Shown piece by piece: positions 46,190 to 57,965 of a stretch of DNA of 64,000 bases (position 1 is the first letter of the stretch; each line of letters starts with the position of its first letter). This stretch comes from Calliopum simillimum (Eukaryota; Arthropoda; Insecta; Diptera; Lauxaniidae): positions 22,745,964 through 22,809,963 of the forward strand of contig OX638370.1 in the NCBI GenBank assembly GCA_951812925.1, given 5' to 3'. A program made the position numbers and the translations under genes. The notes below the pieces were generated by a model. It was given only the letters and a program-made list of their open reading frames with translations. It was not told the DNA's origin and did no database searches.

Positions 46190-47060
46190 CAGAAATAAAA
46201 TATTTTCATATTTAAGAAAATGTTAATCATACGTCATGGTTACTGCTTTGCATAGAACATTACTGAAGTAAAACTCTTGTAGCGTAGCTTCGATGTAAGA
46301 TTGATATGGACTTCTTAGGGAGCTTTTGAGCAGTTTGAGTACGCTACAATAATCTAAAATTGTAACAATGGCCGCTATAGGAATAAAAAAAAATTTCCTT
46401 AAAAATTTTTAAATTTGCTTTGTATTCTAAATATTCATTGGAACAGAGGAATCTTTTCGCATCATTGCTGCATAAAATATCTTTGATTTATTGTCACTCA
46501 TACGTCATGGTTGGTGTTTTAAAATATATCACTGGAATAAAACGGTTTTAACTCAGCGTCGATGCAAGTTTGGAATGCAGTATCTGGGAAGTTTTTGCTT
46601 AGTCTGAGTCTCACTACAGCTATCTAAAATTATATTAATGGCCGCTACAGGAATAAGCCAACAATTTTCTCAAAATTTATGAGAATATTTGGAAAAATGT
46701 TTAAACTTGCTTTGTATTCTAAATAAATATTTAGTAGAACAGAGTAATTTTTACATTATAAAAACAAAATATAAAAGAACTTTGATAAATTGTCACTCAT
46801 ACAACATGGTTAGTGTTTTGAAATAAATTATTGGAGTAAAGCTCTGATAGCTCAACTTCGATGCAAGTTAGATATGCAGTGTCTAGGGAGTTTTTGCGCA
46901 GTTTGAAGTGCGCTATATCAATCTTAAATTATAACAGTGGCCGTTACTAAACTAAACGTAAAATTTTCGTAAAAATTATGAGGATTAAGTACATCAAATA
47001 TTTGCAAAAATTTTAAAATTAGTTTTATATGCGAAATATTCAGTAGATAGTTACACAGTG
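46190..47060 (-). repeat. run of three dispersed monomers, inverted orientation
   Basis: TAATCATACGTCATGGTTAC, GTCACTCATACGTCATGGTT and GTCACTCATACAACATGGTT start near 46210, 46493 and 46791. Each is followed at constant distance by 'CTTCGATGCAAGTT', 'GGGAGTTTTTG' and AATGGCCGCTA blocks. Period about 270-300 bp. Confidence 0.75.
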
Positions 47061-47639
47061 CTTTGACTTTAAATTTAACAAAATGTTTTGTTTTCTTTAG
47101 CCAATCTTCTTTACCAAAGTGCCACAGTACAAAGTTTCATCCTTTACTTTTGCTCCTGAGTAAAGGAACAAAAAAAAAATGAAACATCTTAGAATTTGAC
47201 CTCAACTTGTGCTTTTAAATTTGCATGCAACCTTATGTTAAAGCCTTAAAAGGGGTAGCCATAACATATACATAAGTCAATCGGAGTAGGGATATTTGCA
47301 GTATATGGTTACATTTTACAAATGCTCTTTGGTAATGGTTGTATCCATGAATTATGAGTTTTGATGTAGGTGGATATTGCTTGGTTGTCGGTTGCTGTTT
47401 TGTTTGCATGGTAAATAATAAATCGAATGTTATAAGTCCAAATATTTGTGGGTTTACTTAACGTAAATAATGTTAGGAAAGTGAAGGCGTTTGGATTTGG
47501 TTCGTTTTTCTTATACGTTTCTTATTTGTGGTTATTTGAGAATGTTCATTTATTTGGAATTCTAATTAAGTATTAAATTTGAAAAGTAGGCTGTTCAATT
47601 GATATAATCAATTAATTTTTAAATGTCTTCAACTGACAC
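47061..47639. other. spacer between monomer runs
   Basis: No feature recognised. Confidence 0.3.
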
Positions 47640-48520
47640 TTTTTTATGTATTTTCAAATGTTAGTCATACGACGTGTTGGCTGAATTTATGCTTTGATAT
47701 CTCCGCTAGGATATGACTTGGAAATTTTTTGTTTGTGACACATTTGCCAGCCATTTTATTTTTAGCTAAAATACACAACTTTAAATGGTGGCTGCTTATG
47801 AAGAAGGGAAAAATTGGCTACATTTAATATATCGAAATTATTTTTATATTTTTTGAGCTTTTTACTGGAATTCAAGTATCAGCGAACTTCTTAAAATTTC
47901 AAAATGTCGCTCATACGTCAGGTATGATGTTTTAACTTTTCGTAAGATTTCTCCGATATAACTTAGGTGAAATATATCCAGAGCATTTTTGTACAATATA
48001 TGCTAGTCTACAAGAAAATGTGAGTTCCAACGATGGCTGGCACTGGGATTAACAAATACATTAAATGATACGTGAAGAAACAATTCAGTACTTGGTTCAA
48101 ATATTTATGTTAAAAATTCAAAATGTCACTCATACTTCAGGTATGATGTTTTAACTTTTCGTAAGATTTCTCCGAAATAACTTAGGTGAAATATGTCCAA
48201 AGCATTTTTGTATAATATCTGCTGGTCTACAAAAAATGTGAGTTCAAACGTTTGTTTCCAATGGGAATAAGAAATACATTGCATAAAATGTAAATAAACA
48301 ATTCTATAATTCAGTATTTGATTAATATATTTTTTATTAAAATTGCAAAAGGTCACTCATACGTCTTGATACTTTAACTCTCCGTAACATTTCTCCGATA
48401 TGACTTAGGCGATATATGCTCAAAGCATTTTTGTAAAGTATTTGCTGATCTACAAAAAATTTAAGTTCCAACGATGGCTGCCACTGGAGTAAACAAATAC
48501 ATCATATGAAATGTAAAGAA
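47640..48520 (-). repeat. run of four dispersed monomers, inverted orientation, shorter period
   Basis: Motif copies near 47661, 47904, 48125 and 48353 (for example GTCACTCATACTTCAGGTAT). The shared downstream text is TTCTCCGATATAACTTAGGT, AGCATTTTTGTA and CAACGATGGCTG. Spacing is about 243, 221 and 228 bp, and the second and third units are closely alike, suggesting local amplification. Confidence 0.75.
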
Positions 48521-49685
48521 ACACTACAGTAATTTGCCTAATTTTATTTACTTAATGAACTGAATTCTGCGCATGCAACTTTATTATAATTTAATTTACA
48601 AACTTACTGCCCACATAATGTCATCTTCATTCAGAGCACAAGGACAGTCAGTCCCCTGCTGCTGCTTTTTTTGAAAAATTTGTATCATTATTTAAAAGCT
48701 GTTACCGCTAACTTATTGCCCGGCGCTTTAAGTCAACAACAGTATGCAGTAAATTTCACTTTCTACACAAAAGCAACAAATTAAAAATTCGACTTGTCAA
48801 CTTGGGGATACAATTGCCTTCATTTAAAGTTGACATTTCCGTCAACAATTTTGATGTCAAAATACAAAAGTAACATCAAAAATGCTACTTAGAATGTTGG
48901 TAGCCCTGTTGATAAATTACATGCTGTGCTGCAGCCAAACAGAAGAAGAAAAAAAAAAATGGCGTGAAATAATATTTGTAATGGGAATAAGCCATTGTTG
49001 TAGCATGATGTACAAAGTTCAGGCAAAGTTCATTATAAAATAATGAAAGCAAGTTGAAAGGTGATGAAATGAGCTCACTTTTTTGGAAGAAAAAAAAGGT
49101 ACTTCTTGACAGCTTATGTTTAAATTGTAGAAAAATGTAACATATGACAGCTTTTTTTTTGTGAGAAAAAAAGTGACAGCACAAACGTTCGCAAATTATG
49201 CACTGTAATTTGCAATTCAAATGGGATCAGATATTTAAGCATGAATATTTGAATTAAAGAAAAAATGTTTTAGACTATTTCAAAACTCGGAGAAGCCTGG
49301 CTTTAGCAATATTTAGGAATAGCTTTTTTGCATTAATCAACAGAGAAGGTTCAGAAACATATTTCGAATACAAAATTAACATTTCAGAATTGCTCCTTCT
49401 TTATCATCTTTGTTTTTTAGTCTTTTCAGAAAATTTCTGCCTTTTTTTCCTGAACTGATTGTTTTACGACATATTGGAGTATTGCTTAACTGGCTATAAT
49501 TAACTAATCATGCAAAATTTCATTGCTATAGAAGTACTCCTTCTGCTTATTTATTGAGAAGATGTGAGTAAATCTCAGAAAAATTTACCAAAACATGCCT
49601 CTTTTTGTCCCCACCTCTTTTTCCTATTTTTTTATTACTTAAAGGTATAGAATCTGATGACCTCAACTTCTGGTATATTTTTAAA
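48521..49685. other. unannotated AT-rich DNA
   Basis: No coding or repeat structure recognised. Confidence 0.35.
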
Positions 49686-49814
49686 AAATGAACGTAAAGT
49701 TTTAGGGTTGCCATATGTTTTTGTTGTTGAAAGTTTCGCTCAAACAATATGTTAAAAAAATTAAAATTAAATTTTAGTCTGAAAGCTCTTAAATAAACTT
49801 TAGAAAAATCCCAA

Positions 49815-50430
49815 TGAGGAATGGAGCGCATCAAAAGCGCTGAAATTATTATTGGCATGTCATTGAAAGGAAGCGCTTCGTTCTAGCTACCAGAAATGCT
49901 CTTTTGATGAGCATCGCTCTTGCATTCAGAAATGCTCTTTGGATGCGCATCGAAAGAGCATTTTTCGTATTGTTCCTGCTACCAAAAATGCTCTTTGGAT
50001 ACTATTTGGATAACAATAAAAATATTTAAAAAATTAATTTTTAGTCGAAGACTCATCAGACTATTTTTGTTGTAATTATAATTACTTTTATTTTACTAAA
50101 TTATTGATAATTGAAAAATTGCAAGTGGAAAAACTCTGTGTTTGGTCTGCACAGGAGTTGAACCGAGGACGTCTAGGTTGATACAACTCTTAAGCAGTGC
50201 CAGTCGCTAGACCACTTCTGAATTGTTGAGCACTTACAAAGCCGACTTATTGTCTTATTTTGTTTTGTGTGTAAATACGTGACCGAAAACGCTTCGTTCT
50301 CGCTATCAGAGATGCTCTTTGGATGCGCTTCGCTCTCGCTACGAGAAATGCTCTTTCGATGCGCATTGTTCCTGCTACCAAAATTATGACAATTAAAAAT
50401 ATTAAAAAAAAAAATAAAAATATAAAGCTA
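49815..50430. mobile_element. insertion of about 615 bp in family copy C1, with GAAATGCTCTTTGGATGCGC repeats
   Basis: Both flanks carry clusters of 'CGCTTCGTTCTNGCTANCAG' and GAAATGCTCTTTGGATGCGC (49870-49995 and 50285-50375), about six motif copies in all. tRNA-like boxes lie between them. The flanking family sequence is continuous across the gap when compared with the 61.0-kb copy, which defines the insertion. Confidence 0.55.
50140..50222 (-). ncRNA. tRNA-like pol III boxes (possible SINE head or tRNA relic)
   Basis: On the minus strand TGGTCTAGCGACTGG (50200-50214) resembles an A box and GGTTCAACTCC (50154-50164) matches the B-box consensus GGTTCGANTCC closely. They are spaced about 35 nt apart, as in tRNAs. 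The T-stem does not pair well and no clean acceptor stem is visible, so a working tRNA gene is unlikely. Confidence 0.35.
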
Positions 50431-51605
50431 AATTTTTAGAGTTGCCAGATGGTTGTTGTAAAAATTTGTTTTTAATCTTTCTTTTTTCACGTTTGCGATT
50501 ATAATTACACATTTAAAATTAATATTTTAAAACGTTTAAAATTAATCGAATCTTAAATCGTTAAAAACTCATCGAACCGAAATTTGGTTTAAACAAAACT
50601 AAATAAAAAAACTGAGTGGCAACACTGAACATTTATTATTACCATGTTTAATCAAAAAAATGAAGAATTATAAGATTTTCGAAAATAACCAGGTGGCAAC
50701 CCAAAAAAAATTTTGTTGGATTTTTAAAAAGTTTATTTGAGTGTTTTAAGACTAAATTTCAATTTATTGTTATTAGAAAGTTAAAGCAAAACTAAAAAAA
50801 AAAAACAGGTGGACTGTTACTAAACGGAGAATGATGAAATGTTGCAAAAAAAACGACGGAGAATGATTAAACAGAAAATGACAAAATGTTCCAAAAACAG
50901 TAATATCATAATGAAAATAGCAATTTTTTATAAAAAGTTTAAGCTAATTGTTTACCTATTGATTAATTAATTATAAAAAGATAAAATAATATGTTTAGTA
51001 ATATAAAAAAAAACTCACGCGGAGAATAATGCACACTTGGGTTCTTTACAAAATTTTTAAATTTAAAAAAAAACACACGAAAATTCACTGTCGAAAAACC
51101 AAAACTAACTGAGCTGAAAATACACTAACTCTCCTCTCTCTCTCTTCACTTCCAGTTCTCTATTTACTTAACATTTAAAAAATTTACAGTTAAAATAAGA
51201 TAAAGTGAGGCAGTCTAAAATGAGGGACCAACTTCTATGAAGGTCAATTCTGAATAAAAAAAATTTTCCCAGAATTAACACAAGAAAACAATGGCTGAAA
51301 TATGTATACAAACTATGTAGTATAAGTTTTTTTTTTAGAAAATAACGCAATATGCGAAACGGGCAAATTAAATGCTCTAAGAAGCGGTTGGAGACAGGAC
51401 GGAGAATGAGTTTTTAACACTTTATGTTATAATTTCATAGTAAAACATTAAAAATTATTTTCTGTTTGCAAGCTACTTGTATAGAAGCTCTGGTTAATTA
51501 TATGTATTAAATAGCTAAAATATCAAATTTTTAATTTAATCATGTTTTTGAGCCCCGTGACATTGAATGGCACACTTTTTGGAGAATCCCCCATGTAATA
51601 ATTTC

Positions 51606-52903
51606 TTTTGTAATTTTCTCTAAAGTTCTTAAAAATTATCATAAAGATTAAATTACAATTATTATTATTTTTTTTTAATTTTGTGGCCCTTAAATATTAA
51701 CAATATGCTGACATTTTGACAAGTAAAAACAGAAGCCTTTTAGCACAAAAGCGGTTATTCTAAAAGGTTTCCATTTAAACTGTAGCACATTAACAAAAAT
51801 GCAAAGATAATGGCTTATGCATGACAATAACAAAAAAAAAAAAAAACAAACAAATTCAAAAAAAGAAGAAAAAGAAAAAAAAAAAAAATAATCATAGAGC
51901 AACTCACGCACACACGCAATCAGCGCCCTAAGGGCAACATTTTAACTAACGCAAAACTGTATTTGGCACCCACCGTGGGTATACCCTTGACTCAGCGGCA
52001 GCGGCTGGTAGCCAGGTTTTTTTTTCAAATAAAACAACAACAACAATCATTAAATTAAAAACAACAATGAAAATCTCAAATTCATATCATTTTTATGACC
52101 AAAAATTAAGTTGGCTAAATGTTTATTTTGTTGTAACTGTGAGCAGTGGGGGATGGGGATGCGGCGGATTAAAGTGTTGCCAGCTTAAGTAGAGAAACAA
52201 GAAAGAAAAAAAAAGCTGAAAAATCCTCTGAAAAAAAAAGCAAAAGACTTGGGTGTGTTGTTGCCGCTGTTGGTAGAAGCATTTAAATGAAAATGAAAAC
52301 TTCCGGAAACGGAAGTGGAAATGGAGAACGCAAATGTAGTAGGAAAGGACAAACTAAAATGTTGTTGTTGTTTCAGTTGCGTTCGTTTTGCTGTTAGAGA
52401 TGATGATTGTGGTTGATGATTGTTTTGTTTTTGTGTTGATTTACTAACCGGAACCAAACATTGTTGCTCCCTAATGCTGCTGAGGGGATGGATTGATGAT
52501 AGCCTTGAGAATGATGTTTTAGTTGATGATGATGATAATTCCAAGTTTTTGAAAAATAAAAAATAAAAAAATGGTTAAGTTGACTTTTGATAATCTCACT
52601 CAACAGTGGCGTATGTGTTTTTTTTCTACATGGTGAGTGTAAATCTAGTATTTATTAGTACTCATGATAGTTTTCTACATTTAAAGGTTTGCCATGTAGA
52701 GACAGAAGCCTGTCAATTCCGTTTAGTTGAATTAAGTGAACATATTTTCCAAGGCAGAAGTATCTGTCAGAACATAAAAGACATGCAGAAACAACGTCAT
52801 TTATTTACAGGACTAATGCTTTATGTATCTGTCTGCTAGTTCCAGCGACATCTTTATTACTGATAACACAGTTCTGCGTTTTTGAAAAAGTTAAAAGTTA
52901 AAA
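51606..52903. other. unannotated intron-like DNA
   Basis: A-rich tracts (51830-51890) and TGATGATGATG runs near 52520. A minus-strand frame of 119 codons (52185-52544) is Ser/Gln/Phe-rich low-complexity without a domain. Confidence 0.35.
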
Positions 52904-53393
52904 TGAATCCGAATATGACCTCCGATTTGCTCCATCACGTCTGAGATCCGAGTTGTTCTTGATTTAAAGTGTAAACAACGCTATTTTCAGACATATGGCG
53001 TACATCCCGAAAGTAGTCTAGTTCACTATTGACAGCGGCATTGAATAGCCCTGAGCTTTCTTTTTAAAGCATACTCTTAACTTTTTCAATTAAATCATTA
53101 GTTTCCGAGATATCATTGGTTGAAGTAAAGGTATTGCTTAACCCTATAAAGGACTATATTCAATTTGTATGCCTTTACTTCAATGGATGATCTCTCGGAA
53201 ACTAATAGTCCATTTCTAAAAATTCAAAGTACGTTTTAAAGAAGAAGCTCAGGGCTATTTAATGCTGCTGTCAAAACTGAACTAAACTACTTTAAGGATG
53301 TACGCCATATGTTTTAAAATAGCATTTTCTGCACTTTAAATCAAGGATAACTCGGATTTTAGATGTGATGGAGCAAAGCGCATATTCGGATTC
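52904..53393. repeat. foldback (inverted repeat, about 490 bp)
   Basis: Left arm 52904-53141 and right arm 53172-53393. Outer edges are GAATCCGAATATG on both strands. Matching inner text includes TATGGCGTACATCC against GGATGTACGCCATA and GTTTCCGAGATATCATTGG against the reverse of GATGATCTCTCGGAAAC. Spacer about 30 bp. No target duplication identified. Confidence 0.75.
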
Positions 53394-53620
53394 AGTGAGC
53401 AAAAATCTATAAAAATCACTTACTCTGATCTTATACTTATTCATCGCAGGACTGTGTAATTTGCTCCCTTTGCATACTCTCAACTGGGACCGTAATGCGT
53501 GGTTTCCGCTAAGTGCCGAAGCAGTCCTATTGTGAGAGCATTCTCACATTATCGCTATAAAGACATTAAAGAAAAAAATGGCTTGCGCCTCCAGGCGACG
53601 GGCGAATTGATGAGTTGACT

Positions 53621-54355
53621 TGAATTGAATTGAATTGAATTGAATTGAATTGAATTGAATTGAATTGAATTGAATTGAATTGAATTGAATTGAATTGAAT
53701 TGAATTGAATTGAATTGAATTGAATTGAATTGAATTGAATTGAATTGAATTGAATTGAATTGAATTGAATTGAATTGAATTGAATTGAATTGAATTGAAT
53801 TGAATTGAATTGAATTGAATTGAATTGAATTGAATTGAATTGAATTGAATTGAATTGAATTGAATTGAATTGAATTGAATTGAATTGAATTGAATTGAAT
53901 TGAATTGAATTGAATTGAATTGAATTGAATTGAATTGAATTGAATTGAATTGAATTGAATTGAATTGAATTGAATTGAATTGAATTGAATTGAATTGAAT
54001 TGAATTGAATTGAATTGAATTGAATTGAATTGAATTGAATTGAATTGAATTGAATTGAATTGAATTGAATTGAATTGAATTGAATTGAATTGAATTGAAT
54101 TGAATTGAATTGAATTGAATTGAATTGAATTGAATTGAATTGAATTGAATTGAATTGAATTGAATTGAATTGAATTGAATTGAATTGAATTGAATTGAAT
54201 TGAATTGAATTGAATTGAATTGAATTGAATTGAATTGAATTGAATTGAATTGAATTGAATTGAATTGAATTGAATTGAATTGAATTGAATTGAATTGAAT
54301 TGAATTGAATTGAATTGAATTGAATTGAATTGAATTAAATTGAATTGATTTGAAT
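53621..54355. repeat. (TGAAT)n pentanucleotide array, about 145 units
   Basis: An uninterrupted TGAAT tandem from 53621 to about 54336, then two slightly mutated units to 54355. Because the unit is 5 bp and contains no stop in any register on the minus strand, it creates open frames reading (FNSIQ)n, which are artefacts. The near-complete lack of substitutions suggests recent expansion (or assembly smoothing). Confidence 0.97.
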
Positions 54356-54461
54356 ACACTTCCCATATAAACAATTTGTTCTTATACTCTCCTAATGATA
54401 TACTTGAAATGCAGTGTAGGGTATTTAGTTTTGGCCAGGCCAAAGATACCACCCTTACTAG
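54356..54461 (+). mobile_element. INE-1/DINE-1-like element, copy 5, 3' end only
   Basis: CACTTCCCATATAAACAA, GCAGTGTAGGGTATTTAG, a perfect TTTGGCCAGGCCAAA hairpin (54430-54444) and a CTAG terminus (54458-54461). Its left edge is the pentamer array, so the array may have grown inside this element and replaced the rest. Confidence 0.75.
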
Positions 54462-54639
54462 TTACAGTTTCCTTTAAAGGATATCTAATCCAGACCCTGA
54501 CAACCCCTCCAACCATCCAGCCGATCACTTTGTGGAATTAAAACGGCACTAACAGTGCTACTTAGGCTTAGCATCGTTTTACTAAGCCACAACTCTAATC
54601 TAATCTATCTAATCTAGGTTGAACTGGATTGTTTTGGAA

Positions 54640-55200
54640 TAGATAATATTGAAAGGAATTAAGTATTGCTCGGTTGAATTGAATATATTTTGATTGGATA
54701 GACTTAATTAAAATAAATTGGGTAGGATTGGATTAGGCAGGACTGGATTTTTATTAAATGGTATTGCATGGGATTGAATCGAATATCATTTGGTTGAATT
54801 GAATATAATTTTTGGACAGACTTAATTAAAATTAATTGAATAGGATTGTATTGGGTTGGACTGGATTGGGTTTGACTGAATAAGATTGAATTAAGTATCA
54901 TCCGGTTGATTTGAATATGATTTGATAGGATAAACTGAATTTAAATAAATTGGATTGGATTGAATTGTTTTTGAAAGGATAGGTTGAAATGATTAAATTC
55001 AATATTACGCGTTTAGGATAAATATAATTTGATTGGATAGACTTAATTGAATTGCATTTGATTGAATTTGGTGGAACTGGATAGTATTGCATTGTATTTG
55101 GCTAAGTGGGTTCGAAATGAATATTTATTGATTGGCTTGAATATGATTTTATTTGATAGACTTAATTAAGATAGAATTGAAATGGATTGAGTCAAACATG
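54640..55200 (+). repeat. decayed TTGAAT-derived array with a higher-order period near 115 bp
   Basis: Five units start near 54672, 54791, 54903, 55011 and 55131. Each resembles GGTTGAATTGAATATNATTT followed by GATTGGATAGACTTAATTAA, with TTGGATTGGATTG-like filler. It looks like old pentamer DNA that diverged and was then re-amplified at a longer period. Confidence 0.7.
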
Positions 55201-56635
55201 AAAAGAGATTGAACATTTTACTTTTACATAATATTAATAATAACAATACTGATATTCTATGCAATTTTTTACATTCACTCATACCAATTAAGTATTTGGG
55301 TAAACTTTCAATTTCATGTACTCAACACTTAAAATCGCTGTTGATGATGATGTTGCTATACATTGTTGCGGCTGATGTGGCTGTTGATGGGCATGACTTT
55401 CACTTTATGTTGTAAATAAACAAATAGTTATGGCAACTAACAACAACAAAGCCAAGTACAATGTTCAACAACAACAAATAAACAAACATTTATTTGTGGC
55501 AACTCACAGGATGAACTTCTCTTATTTAGATTAGTTCGGTTTAGTTTAGAGTTCGTTTTTTTTTAATTTCAGTTCATAGTTTACGATGCCCTCTCGCAAA
55601 GATGATAAAGTTGTTATGCTTTGTTACTCGTTACCCTGAGTATGCCTAAGGGTTTTGAGTGTTAAATGTATACGAATGTACGTACGTAGTGGAAGTTACT
55701 TAGCAAAGGGTAACATTTTACGAGTATTTCGAAATAAAAGCACTTAAATGTATGTTAAATGTACGAATAATAAAAGTAAAGTACTGAGAATGTTTATAGC
55801 TGGAAATAAAAAAAAACAGTAGACATCATCATTTGCAGTGATTTTAGAACACATTTGAATATGTAATAAAATCATGTCTAAGAATTGTAATTTTTGTATT
55901 TAAATATCTGCGTTGTATTGGATTTAAAGAGTTTCGGAGGTACCAAAATATGCACTTAAATCAAATAATTTAACGTAAGAGTGTGGTATATTTTCTCAAA
56001 TACGAATAAAAACTTTCTTCAAAGTTAAGTTCAATAGACAACCACAATGAATTAATTCTTTTTATTTGCCTTCCCATGGCGCGCTAAATGCATTAAAAAC
56101 TTTACAAAGTGCCATATCACAAAAACGAAAGAGTAATGCACTTTGTTTTGTCTTGTGCCGTATCCTTGTATTCGTATGTTGTAGTGTCTCTTTTGGGATG
56201 TCTGTGTGTGCGATGAAGATGACGGTGATGACGACGACAACAACGTTGATGACAGCATGTACGGTATACCCTTGGTCTTGTAATCTTAAACAGCGACATG
56301 AGTAATTAACTTGCAACTTGGTACTTGAACTTTTTGTCACAGTCAAAAGGATGCCAAAAAATAAAGGACCAAATCATAACCAGAACCAAGAGCATATGTT
56401 AAAGTTCATAAACTTTCAGGTTGATGTGCGTGTTTGTTTTGGGGTGGATTGCATTTTGAAAATTTAAATTTATTGCAATTTTATGAAGAGAAAGCTGCAA
56501 TTCGCTAGACATATATTTAAACTTTTTAGACTTTTTTCCTAATTTTCAAAGTAGCTCGCCTAAAAAAAAGATAGATACACCTTATAACTTTTGGAACCTG
56601 ATCAAGTTTTGCCAATTCTCAAAAACTTAAAATTT
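55201..56635. other. unannotated intron-like DNA
   Basis: Contains CAACAACAA stretches (55440-55490). Frames on both strands at 56050-56350 overlap one another and show no domain. No gene signal. Confidence 0.35.
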
Positions 56636-56639
56636 TAAA

Positions 56640-57965
56640 AATTTTGCAGAAACATTAAAACTACAAAAATGACTTTAATTTCAACCAAATGTTGTTGAAA
56701 CATTAAAATAACAGAAATTGCCTTAAAATCAACGAAATGTTGCAGAAACCAAAAGTCGCCTTAAAGTGAACAAAATGTTGCTGAATCCATTAAACTTATA
56801 AAATTGCATAAGACTTTACAAAATGTTGTTGTAACAGAAATTGTGACATAAGCAAAATGTTGCTGAAACTATTCAAATAAAAAAATCACCTTAAACCTGA
56901 CAAAATGTTACTGAAACAAAAAAATAGCAGAATGAACCTTAAAGTCAACATAATGTTGCAGAAACCATCAAATTAGTAAAAATCATCTCAAGCATAACAA
57001 AATGTCGCTGAATCATTCAAATAGCATATCTGCCTTAAAGTCAACACAATGTTGCAGAGACCATGAAACTAAACAAAAAATGTGGCTGAAACACTAGTAA
57101 AATATAAATTGCCTCAAAGTCAACAAAATGTTGCTGAAACCATTCAGATAACAAAAATCGCCTTAAATTTAACAAAATGTTGCTAAGAACATTCAAAATA
57201 GAAAAATCGCCTTAAGCTTAACAAAATGTTGCTGAAACCTTAAAATGGTAGAAATTGCCTTAAACTTAACAAAATGTTGCTGAAACGTTGGAATTACAAA
57301 AATTGCCTCACAGTCAACAAAATGTTGCTGAAACATTTAAATAATAGTAACTGCCTTAAAGTCAACAAACTGAAACCAATCAAATGACAAAAATCAGCTT
57401 AAAATTAACAAAACGTTGCTCAAACTTTAAAATAGCAGAAATTGCCTTAGACTTATAAAAATGTTGCTGAATCATTGAAATTACAAAAATTGCCTTTAAT
57501 TCAACAAAATGTTGCTAAAGCCATTACTAACAAAAATCGTATTAAAGTAAACAAAATGTTGCCCGAACACTAAGAAAATATAAATTGCCCCAAAGTCAAC
57601 AAAATGTTGCTGAAACCTTAGAATAGTAGATATTGCCTTAAGCCTAAGAAAATGTTGCTGAAACATTAAAACAACAAAAATTGTCATAAAGTCAACAAAA
57701 TGTTGCTAAAACCATTCAAATGACAAAAATCACCTTAAACTGAACAAAATGTTGCTGAAAACTTAAAACAGCAGAAATTGCCTTAAATTTAACAAAATGT
57801 TGCTGAAATATTGAAATTCCAAAAATTAACTTAAAGTCAACAAAATATTGGCGAAAAATGAAATAAAATTACAAAATAAAATTACAAAAATTGCCTCAAA
57901 GTAAAAATCAGTTTAAGCTTAAGAAAAATCGCCTTAAACTCAGCAAAATGTTGTGGAAACTGTCA
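56640..57965 (+). repeat. minisatellite, unit about 48 bp, roughly 26 copies
   Basis: CAACAAAATGTTGCTGAAAC recurs about every 46-50 bp from 56690 to about 57950, alternating with (A)NNACAAAAATTGCCTTAAA blocks. Units are diverged (many substitutions, occasional short units near 57079 and 57365). Confidence 0.9.

Larger units (their letters stand above)
49690..51605 (-). mobile_element. CATTCTCCGT-motif family, copy C1, inverted and split by an insertion
   Basis: Opens with GTTTTAGGGTTGCCATATGT and 'TTTCGCTCAAACAATATGTT', breaks near 49812, and resumes near 50432 (TAAATTTTTAGAGTTGCCAG). It then runs through ACGGAGAATGATG/ACGGAGAATGATT motifs (50823-50870), CGGAGAATAATGCACAC (51018) and GACGGAGAATGAG (51400). 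It ends near 51600 with the reversed terminus ATGGGGGATTCTCC. The uninterrupted copy at 60999-62225 shows what the join would be without the insertion. Confidence 0.6.

Noticed and set aside
50140..50222. A functional tRNA gene
   Set aside because: Box-like strings are present, but T-stem pairing and an acceptor stem are not convincing. Kept only as a tRNA-like remnant.
52185..52544. 119-codon Ser/Gln/Phe-rich minus-strand frame
   Set aside because: Low-complexity translation of A- and TG-rich intron-like DNA.
53544..54452. Minus-strand open frames of 266-302 codons reading (FNSIQ)n
   Set aside because: They exist only because a 5-bp tandem repeat without stops is open in every register. 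No start context or domain.
56050..56350. Overlapping open frames on both strands
   Set aside because: Four mutually overlapping short frames with no domain; typical of a locally GC-richer intron segment.
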